48,151 nucleotides of DNA from Caulobacteraceae bacterium (GTDB lineage Bacteria > Pseudomonadota > Alphaproteobacteria > Caulobacterales > Caulobacteraceae): assembly GCA_025359665.1 (NCBI GenBank), contig JANYFU010000405.1, forward strand, positions 1 through 48,151. The letters are read 5' to 3'. Both the position numbers and the translations under genes were made by a program. The notes under the pieces were generated by a model. The model saw nothing but the letters and a program-made list of their open reading frames with translations. It had not been told where the DNA came from and searched no databases. Below are positions 1-8,309 of the stretch, one piece after another. Every line of letters begins with the position of its first letter. The first letter of the stretch is position 1.

Positions 1-183
1 AATTTCGCCTGCGCCTTGAAGGTGGCCGAGACAGCGCCGGCCGGCGCCCACATTCTCTGCATGCTGGCCGACACGGGCGAACGCTACCTCAGCACTCCCA
101 TGTTCGCCAACATCCCAACCGATATGACCGAGGAAGAAACCACGATCCTGAAGTCGACGCCGATCGGGGCGCCGGCGACCTGA
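1..183 (+). CDS. cysK: cysteine synthase A, C-terminal fragment (cut by window edge)
   Basis: Only the last 60 codons are present, in frame 1 and ending in TGA. The readable tail contains ADTGERYLSTPMF, the signature found near the C-terminus of O-acetylserine sulfhydrylases (cysteine synthases). These PLP enzymes replace the acetyl group of O-acetylserine with sulfide to make cysteine in the cytoplasm. The PLP lysine and substrate loops lie outside the window. The stop codon is only 2 bases from the stop of the convergent dimethylformamidase-like gene. A second, full-length cysteine synthase of a different subtype lies at 22.6 kb, so the organism has two. The family call is fairly secure, but the exact paralogue cannot be told from the tail. 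Confidence 0.75.
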   Translation, partial: NFACALKVAETAPAGAHILCMLADTGERYLSTPMFANIPTDMTEEETTILKSTPIGAPAT

Positions 184-185
184 AA

Positions 186-1724
186 TCAGGCTTCCAGAAA
201 GCGCTTCAACACATTGCGGGTAGTCCGTGTCACGAACGGATCACCCGCCGCAAGGCCGTGGGCCCATTCGGTGGTTCCGGAGTTGAACACCTCGCCCCGG
301 CCCTTTCGAAACGAGGCCATCACGGCATGGGCCCGCAACATTCGCGCCTGGGCTTCGGCGCTTGTATCGCCGTGGGCGATCTCGGCGACCACCTCCAGTT
401 TTTCGGGAGGAATCAACGCTCGATAGGGGCTTGGGCTCTCGGCGAAGGCTGCCGGCGCCATGGCGATGATCTCGAGATTGGCCGGCGTTCCCAGCCGCGC
501 CACTGGCGCCGGCAGGCCATCCTGGCCCACGGTCAGCGGGCAGCCGTCGTTTTCGTAGCCCACCAACGGCAGGGCGTCGCCGAACACGTCGCCATAGTAG
601 AGGTCACAGCCTTCCAGCGCCCAGTGTTTGTCCCGATAGACCGTATAGCCCCCCGCGCCGCGCGCCGCGCACAAACCCAGGCGGTGGTAGCCGCCGAACA
701 GGAAGGACAGGCCGGTCGTGGCCGCTTCGGGCCAATCGAATGCGGGGTGAGACCAGAGATGTGTCCCCATCGTGGGATCGGCGGTCGCCACCGGGTCGGC
801 TTCGAAGCCCTTCCACTTGTGACAGATCAGGGTGTGCCCTTCGTCCTCCCAGCGCACCTTCCAGAAAGCGGTGTTGCCGGAAAAACACGCCAGCCGGCCG
901 CCGTTCTCGACAAAGACGTCGATGGCCTGGCGCTGCGGCCCCGACCAATATTCGCTGTGGCCGACGAGAATGACGACCTGATGGTCGTCCAACGCCTCCG
1001 GATCCACATCGAGGTCGTGGTCGGTCAGATAGTCGAGCGTTATCCCCTCCTCCGCCGCCCAGCGGACGAAGTGATGTTCCCATTTGTTCAGGTAGCCCGC
1101 CGATCCGTCATAGGCGCTCTGGCCGTGAGCGCGGGACCAGACCGGGTCGCCGCCGGTCCAGGGCCGCTCCTCGAACCCCCGCTTGCGGCCGTTGACCAGC
1201 CTGGGCATATCGGCCGGCGCGGCCAGTAACAAAGGCGGAAAGGGCCGCTGTGTCGATAGCCGCCCGATCGCTCCGGCCATAGCCTCGGGAAGCGTCGCGC
1301 GACGGCTCATCAGAGCCTCCACGTCGGCGTAGGCGCTGGCTCCGCCCCAGTAGTTATAGGCATGCAGGGTGTTGGTGGTCAGGACCAGGACGGCCTTCGA
1401 CGTCGGCGTGCCCTTGGTCGATTTCACGCAGACGAAGTGGTGGGCGGCGACGCCCTCCGCGTCGGTCAGCACAATATCGTAGTAGCCACTGGTCCAGTCC
1501 GCCGGAATCTTCACCTCGGTCGCTACTGGCCACCCACAGCCGTCGCGGTCCCCGTGGTCAGGCCGCGGATGATTTCCGACCATCACCTGCGATCGCATAA
1601 CAATGACCCTTTCCCGGCCGACCCTGGCGATTTCCAGTCCGCATCGGGCCGTCTCCGACGAGGCGTGCAGCAGGAAGGACTCCCCGGGAAACAGGCTGAT
1701 GCGATCGACATAACAAGCGGGCAT
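186..1724 (-). CDS. N,N-dimethylformamidase beta subunit-like protein
   Basis: This 512-residue protein resembles the large (beta) subunit C-terminal region of N,N-dimethylformamidase, an iron-dependent amidohydrolase. The visible hallmarks are NTLHAYNYWGG near residue 118, GHSEYWSGPQ near 255 and FSGNTAFWKVRWED near 281, in the family's order. Residues 1-100 look like a beta-sandwich domain. I chose the ATG at 1724 rather than the longer ORF start at 1784. The shorter start places the gene just after the stop of the upstream DUF4239 gene, and the extra 20 residues are low-complexity. No small alpha subunit is encoded nearby, and true DMFase large subunits are considerably longer. The substrate is therefore unknown; the fold assignment is good and the activity is not established. 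Confidence 0.75.
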   Translation of the reverse strand: MPACYVDRISLFPGESFLLHASSETARCGLEIARVGRERVIVMRSQVMVGNHPRPDHGDRDGCGWPVATEVKIPADWTSGYYDIVLTDAEGVAAHHFVCVKSTKGTPTSKAVLVLTTNTLHAYNYWGGASAYADVEALMSRRATLPEAMAGAIGRLSTQRPFPPLLLAAPADMPRLVNGRKRGFEERPWTGGDPVWSRAHGQSAYDGSAGYLNKWEHHFVRWAAEEGITLDYLTDHDLDVDPEALDDHQVVILVGHSEYWSGPQRQAIDVFVENGGRLACFSGNTAFWKVRWEDEGHTLICHKWKGFEADPVATADPTMGTHLWSHPAFDWPEAATTGLSFLFGGYHRLGLCAARGAGGYTVYRDKHWALEGCDLYYGDVFGDALPLVGYENDGCPLTVGQDGLPAPVARLGTPANLEIIAMAPAAFAESPSPYRALIPPEKLEVVAEIAHGDTSAEAQARMLRAHAVMASFRKGRGEVFNSGTTEWAHGLAAGDPFVTRTTRNVLKRFLEA

Positions 1725-1728
1725 TGGC

Positions 1729-2529
1729 TTAGTTGGGCCTTTCTGGGGGCTTTGCGCCCGCGTGTCCGGCTTGCCGGGCGGCAAGGTCGGTCGCTTCGTC
1801 TATCAGCGGACCTTGCGGCGCCCTGATCAAGCCGCCGCGCGGTGAATCGACGTCGTGGATCAGCACCAGGGCGACGGCGATCAGGACAAACAGGATCGTG
1901 GAAGCCACCCTGTGACGATGCGCGCCGGCCTCCAAGCCGTAGCCGCAAACCCCAGCGGTCGCGAAGGCGCAGAATGTCACCGCCCAGATGATCGGCATCG
2001 GCACCGTCGCTTCCCGCGCCGCGGCGCGCGTCGAGGCGAGATCGAACATTTCGTTGGTCGCTGAGAGAACCGCCGTGGCCAGAGGGGCGTTGGCGGGCCT
2101 CTTCAAGGCCTGACCGGTCTCGCGCCAGATATCATCCTGAAGTTTGGAGGTGCGCCTGGCTGCTTCGCTCAGACGGCCGGGATTGTCGCCGGCGCTGAAG
2201 AAGTCCAGACGTGCGTTGGCATAACGAACCATCAGCGATTCTAGCCGGGCGTCGTATGGAGCCCCCAGCAACTGATCGCGCAGATAGACCGTCGACATGG
2301 CGTTGGCCTCCGAGACCACCAGGGCGCGCCGTGTTTCGAAGCGCTCGGTAGCCATTGAAAAAGTGAAACCCATCAGCAGACCCAACAACCCCAGCGCGCC
2401 CGCCGCGAGAAACCCGGCGCCCGTTGGATCTGGTGGCGTTTGGCGCGTGATCAGGCGATGAACCCGACCGCCAAGCTCGGCGGCCAGGGGAAGGCCTAGG
2501 ACGAAACCAATCACGATCAGCCATGGCAT
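1729..2529 (-). CDS. DUF4239 (bestrophin-like) membrane protein
   Basis: This 266-residue inner-membrane protein matches the DUF4239 pattern. It has two N-terminal membrane segments (about residues 1-18 and 40-60), then a soluble loop starting with RFETRRALVVSEANAM, then two C-terminal membrane segments around 175-225. The ORF track begins at 2658, but the ATG at 2529 puts the first hydrophobic helix at the N-terminus as in the family, and the preceding 43 residues are charged and non-conserved. The function of DUF4239 is not known; a bestrophin-like channel role has been suggested for the fold. The stop lies 4 bases upstream of the dimethylformamidase-like start, so the two genes are probably co-transcribed. 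The gene is divergent from the EF-hand gene at 2649. Confidence 0.75.
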   Translation of the reverse strand: MPWLIVIGFVLGLPLAAELGGRVHRLITRQTPPDPTGAGFLAAGALGLLGLLMGFTFSMATERFETRRALVVSEANAMSTVYLRDQLLGAPYDARLESLMVRYANARLDFFSAGDNPGRLSEAARRTSKLQDDIWRETGQALKRPANAPLATAVLSATNEMFDLASTRAAAREATVPMPIIWAVTFCAFATAGVCGYGLEAGAHRHRVASTILFVLIAVALVLIHDVDSPRGGLIRAPQGPLIDEATDLAARQAGHAGAKPPERPN

Positions 2530-2648
2530 GAGTGATTCATCCAATCCCGTTTGCTGGTGGCCATGCTCGTGAAGCCCGTTGCCCGTCGCACGGCTTCGCG
2601 CGATGAGGATGTCGTATTTCGCCATGACCCCATCGTCTGGAGATCGCC

Positions 2649-3431
2649 ATGCCGCCAATTCATCTCAAGCTCGCCTGGTTAGCCGTCACGGCCCTGACCA
2701 TGTCGGTTCTTGCCGCCTCAGTTTCAGCCGTCGCCCAGGATGGCCCGCTAGGCGCCATCGCACCGGGAAATGTATTCATCAGCCCCCCTGGACGGCCCTT
2801 CCGCGCCAAGGCGGACGCGCCCTATCCGGTCGTGGACTGGTTCAAACTGGCCGATGCCAACGGCGACGGCAAGATCGACCACGCCGAGTTCATCGCCGAC
2901 AGCCTGGCCTTCTTCAAGCTTCTTGATCGCAACGGCGACGGCGTCATCAGCCCCCAGGAGATCGCCTACTATGAACAGAGGATCGCCCCAGAGGTGCTGG
3001 GCATGAGAGTCGAGATTGGCGGCGGCGGTCCAGCCGTGGCCAGGCCATTGCTGTGGCGCGCGCAGGGTATCCCCGGCGGCCAGGGTCCAGGCGGCGAAGG
3101 AAGCTTCCGGCCCGGGGGAGCCAGCGGTCCGGGGGGCACCGTCGATCCGGGGGCAGGTCAGGACCAGGGTCCGGATTCGGAACCCCGTTCAAAGCCCTAC
3201 GACGCCTCTGGCGCCGGTGCATCGCCCTACAGCTTTTTTGATGAGCCGGAACCGGTTGCAGCCGCCGATATCAACTTCCGGGGGCTTATCCAGAAAAGCG
3301 ATTTCGTGAGGCTTGCCGAGGCTCATTTCTCAACCCTGGACAATCGCCACCTGGGCTATCTCACTCCAGACACCCTTCCTAAGACGCCTGTCCAGCGCCG
3401 ATTGGAGCGCGGCCGCCGACGCGGCCGTTGA
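2649..3431 (+). CDS. secreted EF-hand domain protein
   Basis: This 260-residue protein has an N-terminal signal peptide (about residues 1-30, ending near SVSAVAQ), so it is expected in the periplasm or outside. Two canonical calcium loops follow, DANGDGKIDHAE at about 69-80 and DRNGDGVISPQE at about 93-104, each with acidic residues at positions 1, 5 and 12. Residues 125-165 are a Gly/Pro-rich low-complexity linker. The C-terminal part contains two sequences that look like decayed EF loops (DINFRGLIQKSD and LDNRHLGYLTPD). The C-terminus is very basic (RRLERGRRRGR). The start is supported by GGAG eight bases upstream. I recall similar proteins of unknown role in Caulobacterales. Calcium binding is inferred from the loops only. 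Confidence 0.8.
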   Translation: MPPIHLKLAWLAVTALTMSVLAASVSAVAQDGPLGAIAPGNVFISPPGRPFRAKADAPYPVVDWFKLADANGDGKIDHAEFIADSLAFFKLLDRNGDGVISPQEIAYYEQRIAPEVLGMRVEIGGGGPAVARPLLWRAQGIPGGQGPGGEGSFRPGGASGPGGTVDPGAGQDQGPDSEPRSKPYDASGAGASPYSFFDEPEPVAAADINFRGLIQKSDFVRLAEAHFSTLDNRHLGYLTPDTLPKTPVQRRLERGRRRGR

Positions 3432-3451
3432 GGTGGGCGGATCTATCGGAT

Positions 3452-4960
3452 CTACGGGGCGGGTTCGTCGCATCCGCTTCGCACCACATTCCGCTTTGGC
3501 CTGCCCAAAAGCACCACGCCATAGGACTTTGCCGCCGAACCTGATGTTCCCCGCTCTATCACGCCCAGCGGCCGAACCATCGTAAAACAGCGCCGCAGAG
3601 CCACCGGATCGATCCGGCGTTGAAGCTCAATCAACAGGCCAAGCTTAGCGACGTCGGCCCAGGCGCCTTGCCGCAGGCCGCTCCAGCGCGCGCGCTCGTT
3701 GATCTGCAGGATGGGTGCGGCGATGGCCGGTTCATCGACCAGCTGGGCGGCCAGACCGTAGCTGGTGGTGGCAACCCATCCGGCTCCGGTCTTGACGCGT
3801 ATGGCCTCGACTTTTCCGGCGAAGCCCGGCCATCCGCGGATCGGGCCGGCCGGATCGAACGGGATCGAAACCCCCATCAGTGGCAGGCTGACATAGAGCG
3901 CGGCGATAAGGGCGGCCGATAGGCCAAACACGGGGACCATAGCGCGTAGACTCGCCCAGCCGGATCCTGGCCGTCCGGCGGCGAACGCGGCCGAGATCGC
4001 CAGTGCCGGATAGACTGGCGCGGGCCAATGGGCCTGAATGCGGTCATGCAAGCTATGAAGCAGCAGATAGCCAACGAACGGCGCGCTGGAGGCAATGAAG
4101 GGGACCAGGCTTGGCCCCGGCTCCACGTCCCTCCGTTTGGGCCAGGCCAACCGTCCGAGAAACACCGCCAGTAACGGATTGAGCAACAGCACCTCGGTGC
4201 AGACGAACTCGACCAGGTAGCGCGGCATCAGGCGGTGCGGAGCTATTCGCCCGAACTGTTTGATCAGGGTCAGCCAATGATGGTCGGCGTTCCACCATAG
4301 GTTGAGACCAAACAGGCTCGCGGCCACAAGCAGGGCCAGCCAGGGGCCCGGGCTCCGCAGACTTGCGCGTCCGGCAGGACTCCATGCCAGCCAGATCAGC
4401 AATCCTGGCCCCAGGAACAGAGCTGAATATTTCGAAAGCGTCGCCAGACCGGCCGCACCCCCGGCCGCAAGCCACCAACCAAGGGATCGACGATCCACGG
4501 CTTTCAAGGTCGCCCAAAGCGACAGAATCCAGAACAGGGCCGCCGAGGCGTCTGGAACGGCCAGGAACCCCCCAGCCGCCACCAGAGGCATGGCGTTGTA
4601 CCAAACACTCGCTCTCTGGGCGTCGACCCGCGTCCCACCCGCCAGCCGCGCGAGGTCGAAAACCACCAGGCTTGAGATGGCGCAACTGACGATCGGCAGC
4701 AGCCGAACGCCCAGCGGCGTGTCACCCATAAGGTGGACGCCCAGCCAGATCCACCAGGCCACCATAGGTGGGTGATCATAGTAGCCAAGCGCGGGAACCT
4801 GGGCCCAGAGCCGATAGTAGGCTTCATCCTCGGTCAGATGCAGGCTCGCCGCCAGGAATAGCCGGACCGCGAACAGAGCTGAAATCAGGCCGATGAGACC
4901 CCAGGACGGGGAGTCAACCGACGGTCGAGGCTCACCACACGGCGACGGAGGTGCTGACAT
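3452..4960 (-). CDS. ArnT-like polyprenyl-phosphate-sugar glycosyltransferase (GT39/GT83 type)
   Basis: This 502-residue multi-spanning inner-membrane protein belongs to the ArnT/PMT superfamily, which moves a sugar from a polyprenyl-phosphate donor to a lipid or protein acceptor on the periplasmic side. The first periplasmic loop holds the catalytic acidic motif EDEAYYRLW (about residues 44-52) followed by GYYDHPPM (about 59-66), both typical of the family. About a dozen hydrophobic segments follow. I chose the ATG at 4960 because the ORF-track start at 5071 would lie deep inside the upstream gene. With 4960 the overlap with the GT2-GtrA gene is 29 bases. The acceptor (lipid A, O-antigen or protein) cannot be told from sequence. 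Confidence 0.85.
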   Translation of the reverse strand: MSAPPSPCGEPRPSVDSPSWGLIGLISALFAVRLFLAASLHLTEDEAYYRLWAQVPALGYYDHPPMVAWWIWLGVHLMGDTPLGVRLLPIVSCAISSLVVFDLARLAGGTRVDAQRASVWYNAMPLVAAGGFLAVPDASAALFWILSLWATLKAVDRRSLGWWLAAGGAAGLATLSKYSALFLGPGLLIWLAWSPAGRASLRSPGPWLALLVAASLFGLNLWWNADHHWLTLIKQFGRIAPHRLMPRYLVEFVCTEVLLLNPLLAVFLGRLAWPKRRDVEPGPSLVPFIASSAPFVGYLLLHSLHDRIQAHWPAPVYPALAISAAFAAGRPGSGWASLRAMVPVFGLSAALIAALYVSLPLMGVSIPFDPAGPIRGWPGFAGKVEAIRVKTGAGWVATTSYGLAAQLVDEPAIAAPILQINERARWSGLRQGAWADVAKLGLLIELQRRIDPVALRRCFTMVRPLGVIERGTSGSAAKSYGVVLLGRPKRNVVRSGCDEPAP

Positions 4961-6011
4961 AGTTCCACGCCGCGCCCGAGGCGGCGCCGGCGGCGCCGGC
5001 CAACCACCAGAGGGGCGTATGTTCGTGCACCAGATTGGCGACGGCCACATTGGCAATAAGGCCCACGCCACAAAGTGCGCAGAACCTCAGATAGCCGGTC
5101 AGCAGTTTCATCCCGCGCAAGCGACGGTCGCGATAGGTTACCGAATTGTTGACCAGAAAATTCGTCGTCATGGCCGTCATCGCCGCGACGCCCTGGCTGA
5201 TAATGAAGTGTAGCCCCGCCGCGCGCCCTGAATAGAGCACCGCCATATGAACCGCGACACCGCCAAGGCCCACCATGGCGAACATCAGAAAGCGCGTAGG
5301 CAGCAGGTTTCCAGTCAGTTTGGTCAATATCAATCCCAGATATTCGATGATTACGCGCTCGTCCATTTTACTGTGGCCGGCCTGTCGCTCGGCGAAAACA
5401 TAGGGGAATTCCCTAATCCGCGGCGGCGATCGCTGCGAGGCGATGATATCAAATAGAATCTTGAAACCATCATTGGTGAGGTCAGGCGCGACTGTCTCGA
5501 TCAGACCGCGGCGAATCATGAAAAATCCACTGACTGGATCACTGACCTCTACTTTGAGGACGGCCCGCGCCAAAATATTGGCCAGTCGGCTGCCCGCCTT
5601 TCGGAAAGGCGTGAGGCCTTTCTCAGGTCCTGAAGACGTCAGGAATCGGCTCCCGATCGCCAGGTCGGCCTCGCCGGATTTCAGACTGGCCAGCATTTGA
5701 GGCAATACCGTTTCGTCGTGCTGAAGATCCGCGTCGATCACGCCGACGAATGGGGCGGCGCTAGCCAATGCACCCTCCAGTACGGCGCCCGCCAAACCCC
5801 TGCGCCCCACTCGTTTGAGGCAAAGTATCCTAGGATCACACGCCGCCATGGCCTTGATGGTGTCAGCCGTGCCATCGGGCGAGTTGTCGTCAACGAAGAC
5901 AGCCTGCCAAGCGATGCCCTTCAGGGCGTGCGCAAGGCGTTGGATAAGCGGCGCGATATTGTCGCGCTCATTGTAAGTGGGGATCACCACCGTAAGCTCA
6001 CAGCTTTGCAT
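4932..6011 (-). CDS. GT2 polyprenyl-phosphate sugar transferase fused to GtrA domain
   Basis: This 359-residue fusion has an N-terminal family 2 glycosyltransferase related to dolichol-phosphate mannose synthase. It shows VVIPTYNERDNI at about 8-19, the nucleotide-binding DDNSPDGT at 41-48 and the metal-binding DADLQHDE at 93-100. The C-terminal 125 residues are a GtrA-type four-helix membrane domain, including NFLVNNSVTYRDRR. The enzyme likely charges polyprenyl phosphate with a sugar, and the GtrA domain is thought to help flip or present it. The downstream overlapping ArnT-like gene would then use that donor, so the two form a self-contained sugar-decoration pair. The start is the ATG at 6011, directly before the family's first beta strand; the 40 codons upstream in the ORF track look non-coding. 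Confidence 0.88.
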   Translation of the reverse strand: MQSCELTVVIPTYNERDNIAPLIQRLAHALKGIAWQAVFVDDNSPDGTADTIKAMAACDPRILCLKRVGRRGLAGAVLEGALASAAPFVGVIDADLQHDETVLPQMLASLKSGEADLAIGSRFLTSSGPEKGLTPFRKAGSRLANILARAVLKVEVSDPVSGFFMIRRGLIETVAPDLTNDGFKILFDIIASQRSPPRIREFPYVFAERQAGHSKMDERVIIEYLGLILTKLTGNLLPTRFLMFAMVGLGGVAVHMAVLYSGRAAGLHFIISQGVAAMTAMTTNFLVNNSVTYRDRRLRGMKLLTGYLRFCALCGVGLIANVAVANLVHEHTPLWWLAGAAGAASGAAWNYVSTSVAVW

Positions 6012-6148
6012 CAAGACCGGATCGCGCTCCAAAATCGTCAGCGCGCCGATGTATCGGCCTGCCCGCTCGCCCACTACACTGATTTCTAACAACAGCGTCA
6101 CCGTGTCCTGTTTACGGCGCCCGCTTTGCAAGGTTGAAGGAATTCGTG

Positions 6149-6388
6149 ATGGATGATCAAATCCTGGTCGATGCCCGAGGCCACCGCTGCCCGGTTCCGA
6201 CTCTAAAACTCAGGCGAGCTTGCGAGGCGGCCGCCCCAGGCACCGTTCTACGCCTGCTGGCCGACGATCCCATGGCGCGAATCGACGCGCCCCACTTCGC
6301 GAACGAAGCGGGGCTTGAAGTGCTTAAAACCGAGACGGTTGGAGGGGTCGTTTCTGTGTGGATTCGAAAACCGCCACGCGCATCTTAA
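6149..6388 (+). CDS. TusA-family sulfurtransferase
   Basis: This is a 79-residue cytoplasmic TusA/SirA-like protein. The diagnostic CPVPTLK motif places the single sulfur-carrying cysteine at residue 14, followed by the alpha/beta sandwich typical of the family. TusA proteins relay persulfide sulfur from cysteine desulfurases or rhodaneses to targets such as 2-thiouridine synthesis. The ORF track starts at a TTG (6134), but the ATG at 6149 has AAGGA seven bases upstream and gives the normal family length. The gene is divergent from the GT2-GtrA gene and is followed by two strong hairpins. No other tus genes are adjacent, so the partner is unknown. Confidence 0.88.
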   Translation: MDDQILVDARGHRCPVPTLKLRRACEAAAPGTVLRLLADDPMARIDAPHFANEAGLEVLKTETVGGVVSVWIRKPPRAS

Positions 6389-6407
6389 ACGTCGTGCTCA
6401 AGGGGGC

Positions 6408-6457
6408 GCGGCGCGCCGTTGGGGGAAACGGCGCGCCGCCAGGATGACTGATCCTGG
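6408..6457. terminator. tandem GC-rich hairpins between convergent genes
   Basis: A perfect 13-bp inverted repeat (gcggcgcgccgtt / aacggcgcgccgc, 6-base loop ggggga) spans 6408-6439. A second perfect 7-bp hairpin, CCAGGAT-gactg-ATCCTGG, follows at 6439-6457. They lie 20 bases after the TusA-like stop and about 100 bases beyond the stop of the convergent racemase gene. There is no T run on either side. These are probably transcription-end or mRNA-stabilising structures rather than classical intrinsic terminators. Confidence 0.5.
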
Positions 6458-6560
6458 TTGACGCCGCCGTAGCGAGGGACGGGAAAGCGCGACGGCAATC
6501 AACATCCCCTTTCTAGGATCACACGCCTGAACCGGAGATGAACAGTATCTTACGGTTTGG

Positions 6561-7688
6561 TTAGATAGCGCCCGCGCCCTCCAACGTCCCGATATCGCCG
6601 GCGGAAAATCCCCAATTTTCCAGCGCCGTACGGTTGTGCGCGCCGATGGCGGGCGGCGGTCCCGCAATGGCGCCCGGGGTGGCGGAAAACCTCGGCGCCG
6701 GCGCCGGTTGGATAACGCCGTCGATTTCGACGAAGGTCTGGCGAGCCACATTGTGGGCGTGCCGAGGCGCTTCATCGAGGCTCAGCACCGGTCCGAAACA
6801 GACGTCGGTGCCAGCCATGATCTCGCACCATTCGTCGCGGGTCTTGCCGACGATCGCCGCCGCCAGTTTTTCACGCAGGGACGGCCACTGTGCGCGGTCC
6901 ATCTGCGCCTTGAAGGCCGGATCGTCGATGCCGGTCTTCTCCAGCAGCAGCGCATAGAACTGCGGCTCGATCGAACCGATGGCAATCCATTCGCCGTCGG
7001 CGCACTGGTAGGTGTCGTAGAAGTGAGCCCCACCGTCGAGCAGGTTCGAACGGCGCGTGTCGCTCCAGGCCCCTGCCGCCTTGAACCCGTAGAACATGGC
7101 CATCAGCGAAGCGGCGCCATCGCTCATCGCGCAGTCGATCACCTGGCCCTGGCCGGTTGCCCGAGCATGGATCACACCAGCCAGCAAGCCGAACGCCAGA
7201 TAGAGTGCGCCGCCGCCGAAATCGCCGACCAGATTAAGTGGCGGGATTGGCTTTTCCGCCGTGCCGATCGCGCCAAGCGCGCCGCTGATGGCGATATAAT
7301 TCATGTCATGGCCGGCCGCCTGGGCATAGGGGCCGGTCTGACCCCAGCCGGTCATCCGGCCGAACACCAGCTTTGGGTTGCGCGCCAGAGCGACGTCTGG
7401 TCCAAGGCCCAGCCGTTCCATCACCCCGGGCCGGAAACCCTCGAAAACCGCGTCGGCGCTTTCCATTAGCTTAAGGCAGGCCTCCACCGCCGCCGGCGAT
7501 TTCAGATCGAGCGCCACCGACTTTCGGCCGCGCGCGGTGATGTCTGTCTTGGCGGCGCGCCCAGGACCTTTGCGGTCGATGCGCACCACGTCGGCGCCGA
7601 GGTCGGACAACAGCATGCCGCAGAACGGACCTGGCCCGATACCGGCGAATTCCAGGACCTTGAGGCCCGATAGCGGTCCTTGGCTCAT
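6561..7688 (-). CDS. alpha-methylacyl-CoA racemase (CaiB/BaiF family)
   Basis: This 375-residue class III CoA-transferase-fold protein carries the racemase-specific residues. AGHDMNYIA gives His127, VGDFGGG gives Asp156 and SIEPQFY gives Glu241. These line up with the His126/Asp156/Glu241 set known from the Mycobacterium tuberculosis enzyme MCR. The enzyme interconverts R and S forms of 2-methylacyl-CoA thioesters through an enolate, which allows beta-oxidation of branched or sterol-derived acids. It is cytoplasmic. The gene stands alone on the minus strand with no beta-oxidation genes beside it. The length and the start ([21 protein letters not shown]) are typical. General CoA transferase activity is the alternative but is less likely given the intact racemase set. 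Confidence 0.9.
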   Translation of the reverse strand: MSQGPLSGLKVLEFAGIGPGPFCGMLLSDLGADVVRIDRKGPGRAAKTDITARGRKSVALDLKSPAAVEACLKLMESADAVFEGFRPGVMERLGLGPDVALARNPKLVFGRMTGWGQTGPYAQAAGHDMNYIAISGALGAIGTAEKPIPPLNLVGDFGGGALYLAFGLLAGVIHARATGQGQVIDCAMSDGAASLMAMFYGFKAAGAWSDTRRSNLLDGGAHFYDTYQCADGEWIAIGSIEPQFYALLLEKTGIDDPAFKAQMDRAQWPSLREKLAAAIVGKTRDEWCEIMAGTDVCFGPVLSLDEAPRHAHNVARQTFVEIDGVIQPAPAPRFSATPGAIAGPPPAIGAHNRTALENWGFSAGDIGTLEGAGAI

Positions 7689-7828
7689 GATGGGGTTTCC
7701 TCTTCAGTTTTTTGATCGTTTCTAACACACAGCCCCTGCCCTATCGTCATGCAAGGGCCGACTGTCTTTCGGTAGCGGGCGTTGAGCGGTAGTCTGTTTA
7801 AGCAGTGGCGCGCCTTGGGGGGCTGATC

Positions 7829-8288
7829 GTGGGACCGGATAGTCAAGGCGGCGGCACAACTCAGCTCTATGCCTCGATCATCGCCATCGCGGTTGTGGTG
7901 GCCATTGTCGTCTGGCGCAACCGCCGACCGCAAAAGCTGCGAATGGAGCGCCTCTGGGTGCGACCGATGCGGCGCGGGTCTTGGCTGGCAAAGGGGCCGC
8001 TTCATGCGCATCGAGGTTGATCCCGAGCCCCATGCGGTCACGTCCCGCGCATCGGTGGTGGGTGTCGTTTTCATTGTCGCTCTCCTGGCCATCCGGATGG
8101 TGCTGCGCGGCTCCGCTCTGGAAGGCCACGCGGCGCTCCGTGTTCCGGCAATAGCGATCACCGACGCCCTCGTTCCGCTGCTGGACGCGATGATCATCAC
8201 CCAGGATTTGGAAATGTGGTTGCGCGCGCGAGGGCCGCTTGAGGCGGCTCGGGTGGCGAAATCAACGGCTGGAACGGTCGCCAACTAG
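7829..8288 (+). pseudogene. CcdC-like membrane protein, frameshifted and internally deleted
   Basis: Two overlapping frames read as one broken gene. Frame one, from a GTG at 7829 with a G-rich Shine-Dalgarno, encodes a membrane helix followed by WRNRRPQKLRMERLWVRP. It then runs out at about 8020. The other frame takes over near 7970 with GLGWQRGRFMRIEVDPE, then a helix (VVGVVFIVALLAIRMVL), then AIAITDAL and a final MWLRAR segment, ending at 8288. From memory, intact CcdC-domain proteins of this type have about 45 extra residues, with further membrane helices, between the RLW and GWQRGR blocks. The sequence therefore suggests a deletion of a little over 100 bases that also shifted the frame. 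A sequencing error alone would not explain the missing middle. Function is unknown and expression is unlikely. Confidence 0.6.
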
Positions 8289-8309
8289 CGGCCAGCGGGG
8301 GAGATTGGT

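Noticed and set aside
5829-6528. A 15-base direct repeat (ctaggatcacacgcc) inside the GT2-GtrA gene and again near 6515.
   Set aside because: About one exact 15-base repeat is expected by chance in 48 kb, and nothing else around the copies is similar.
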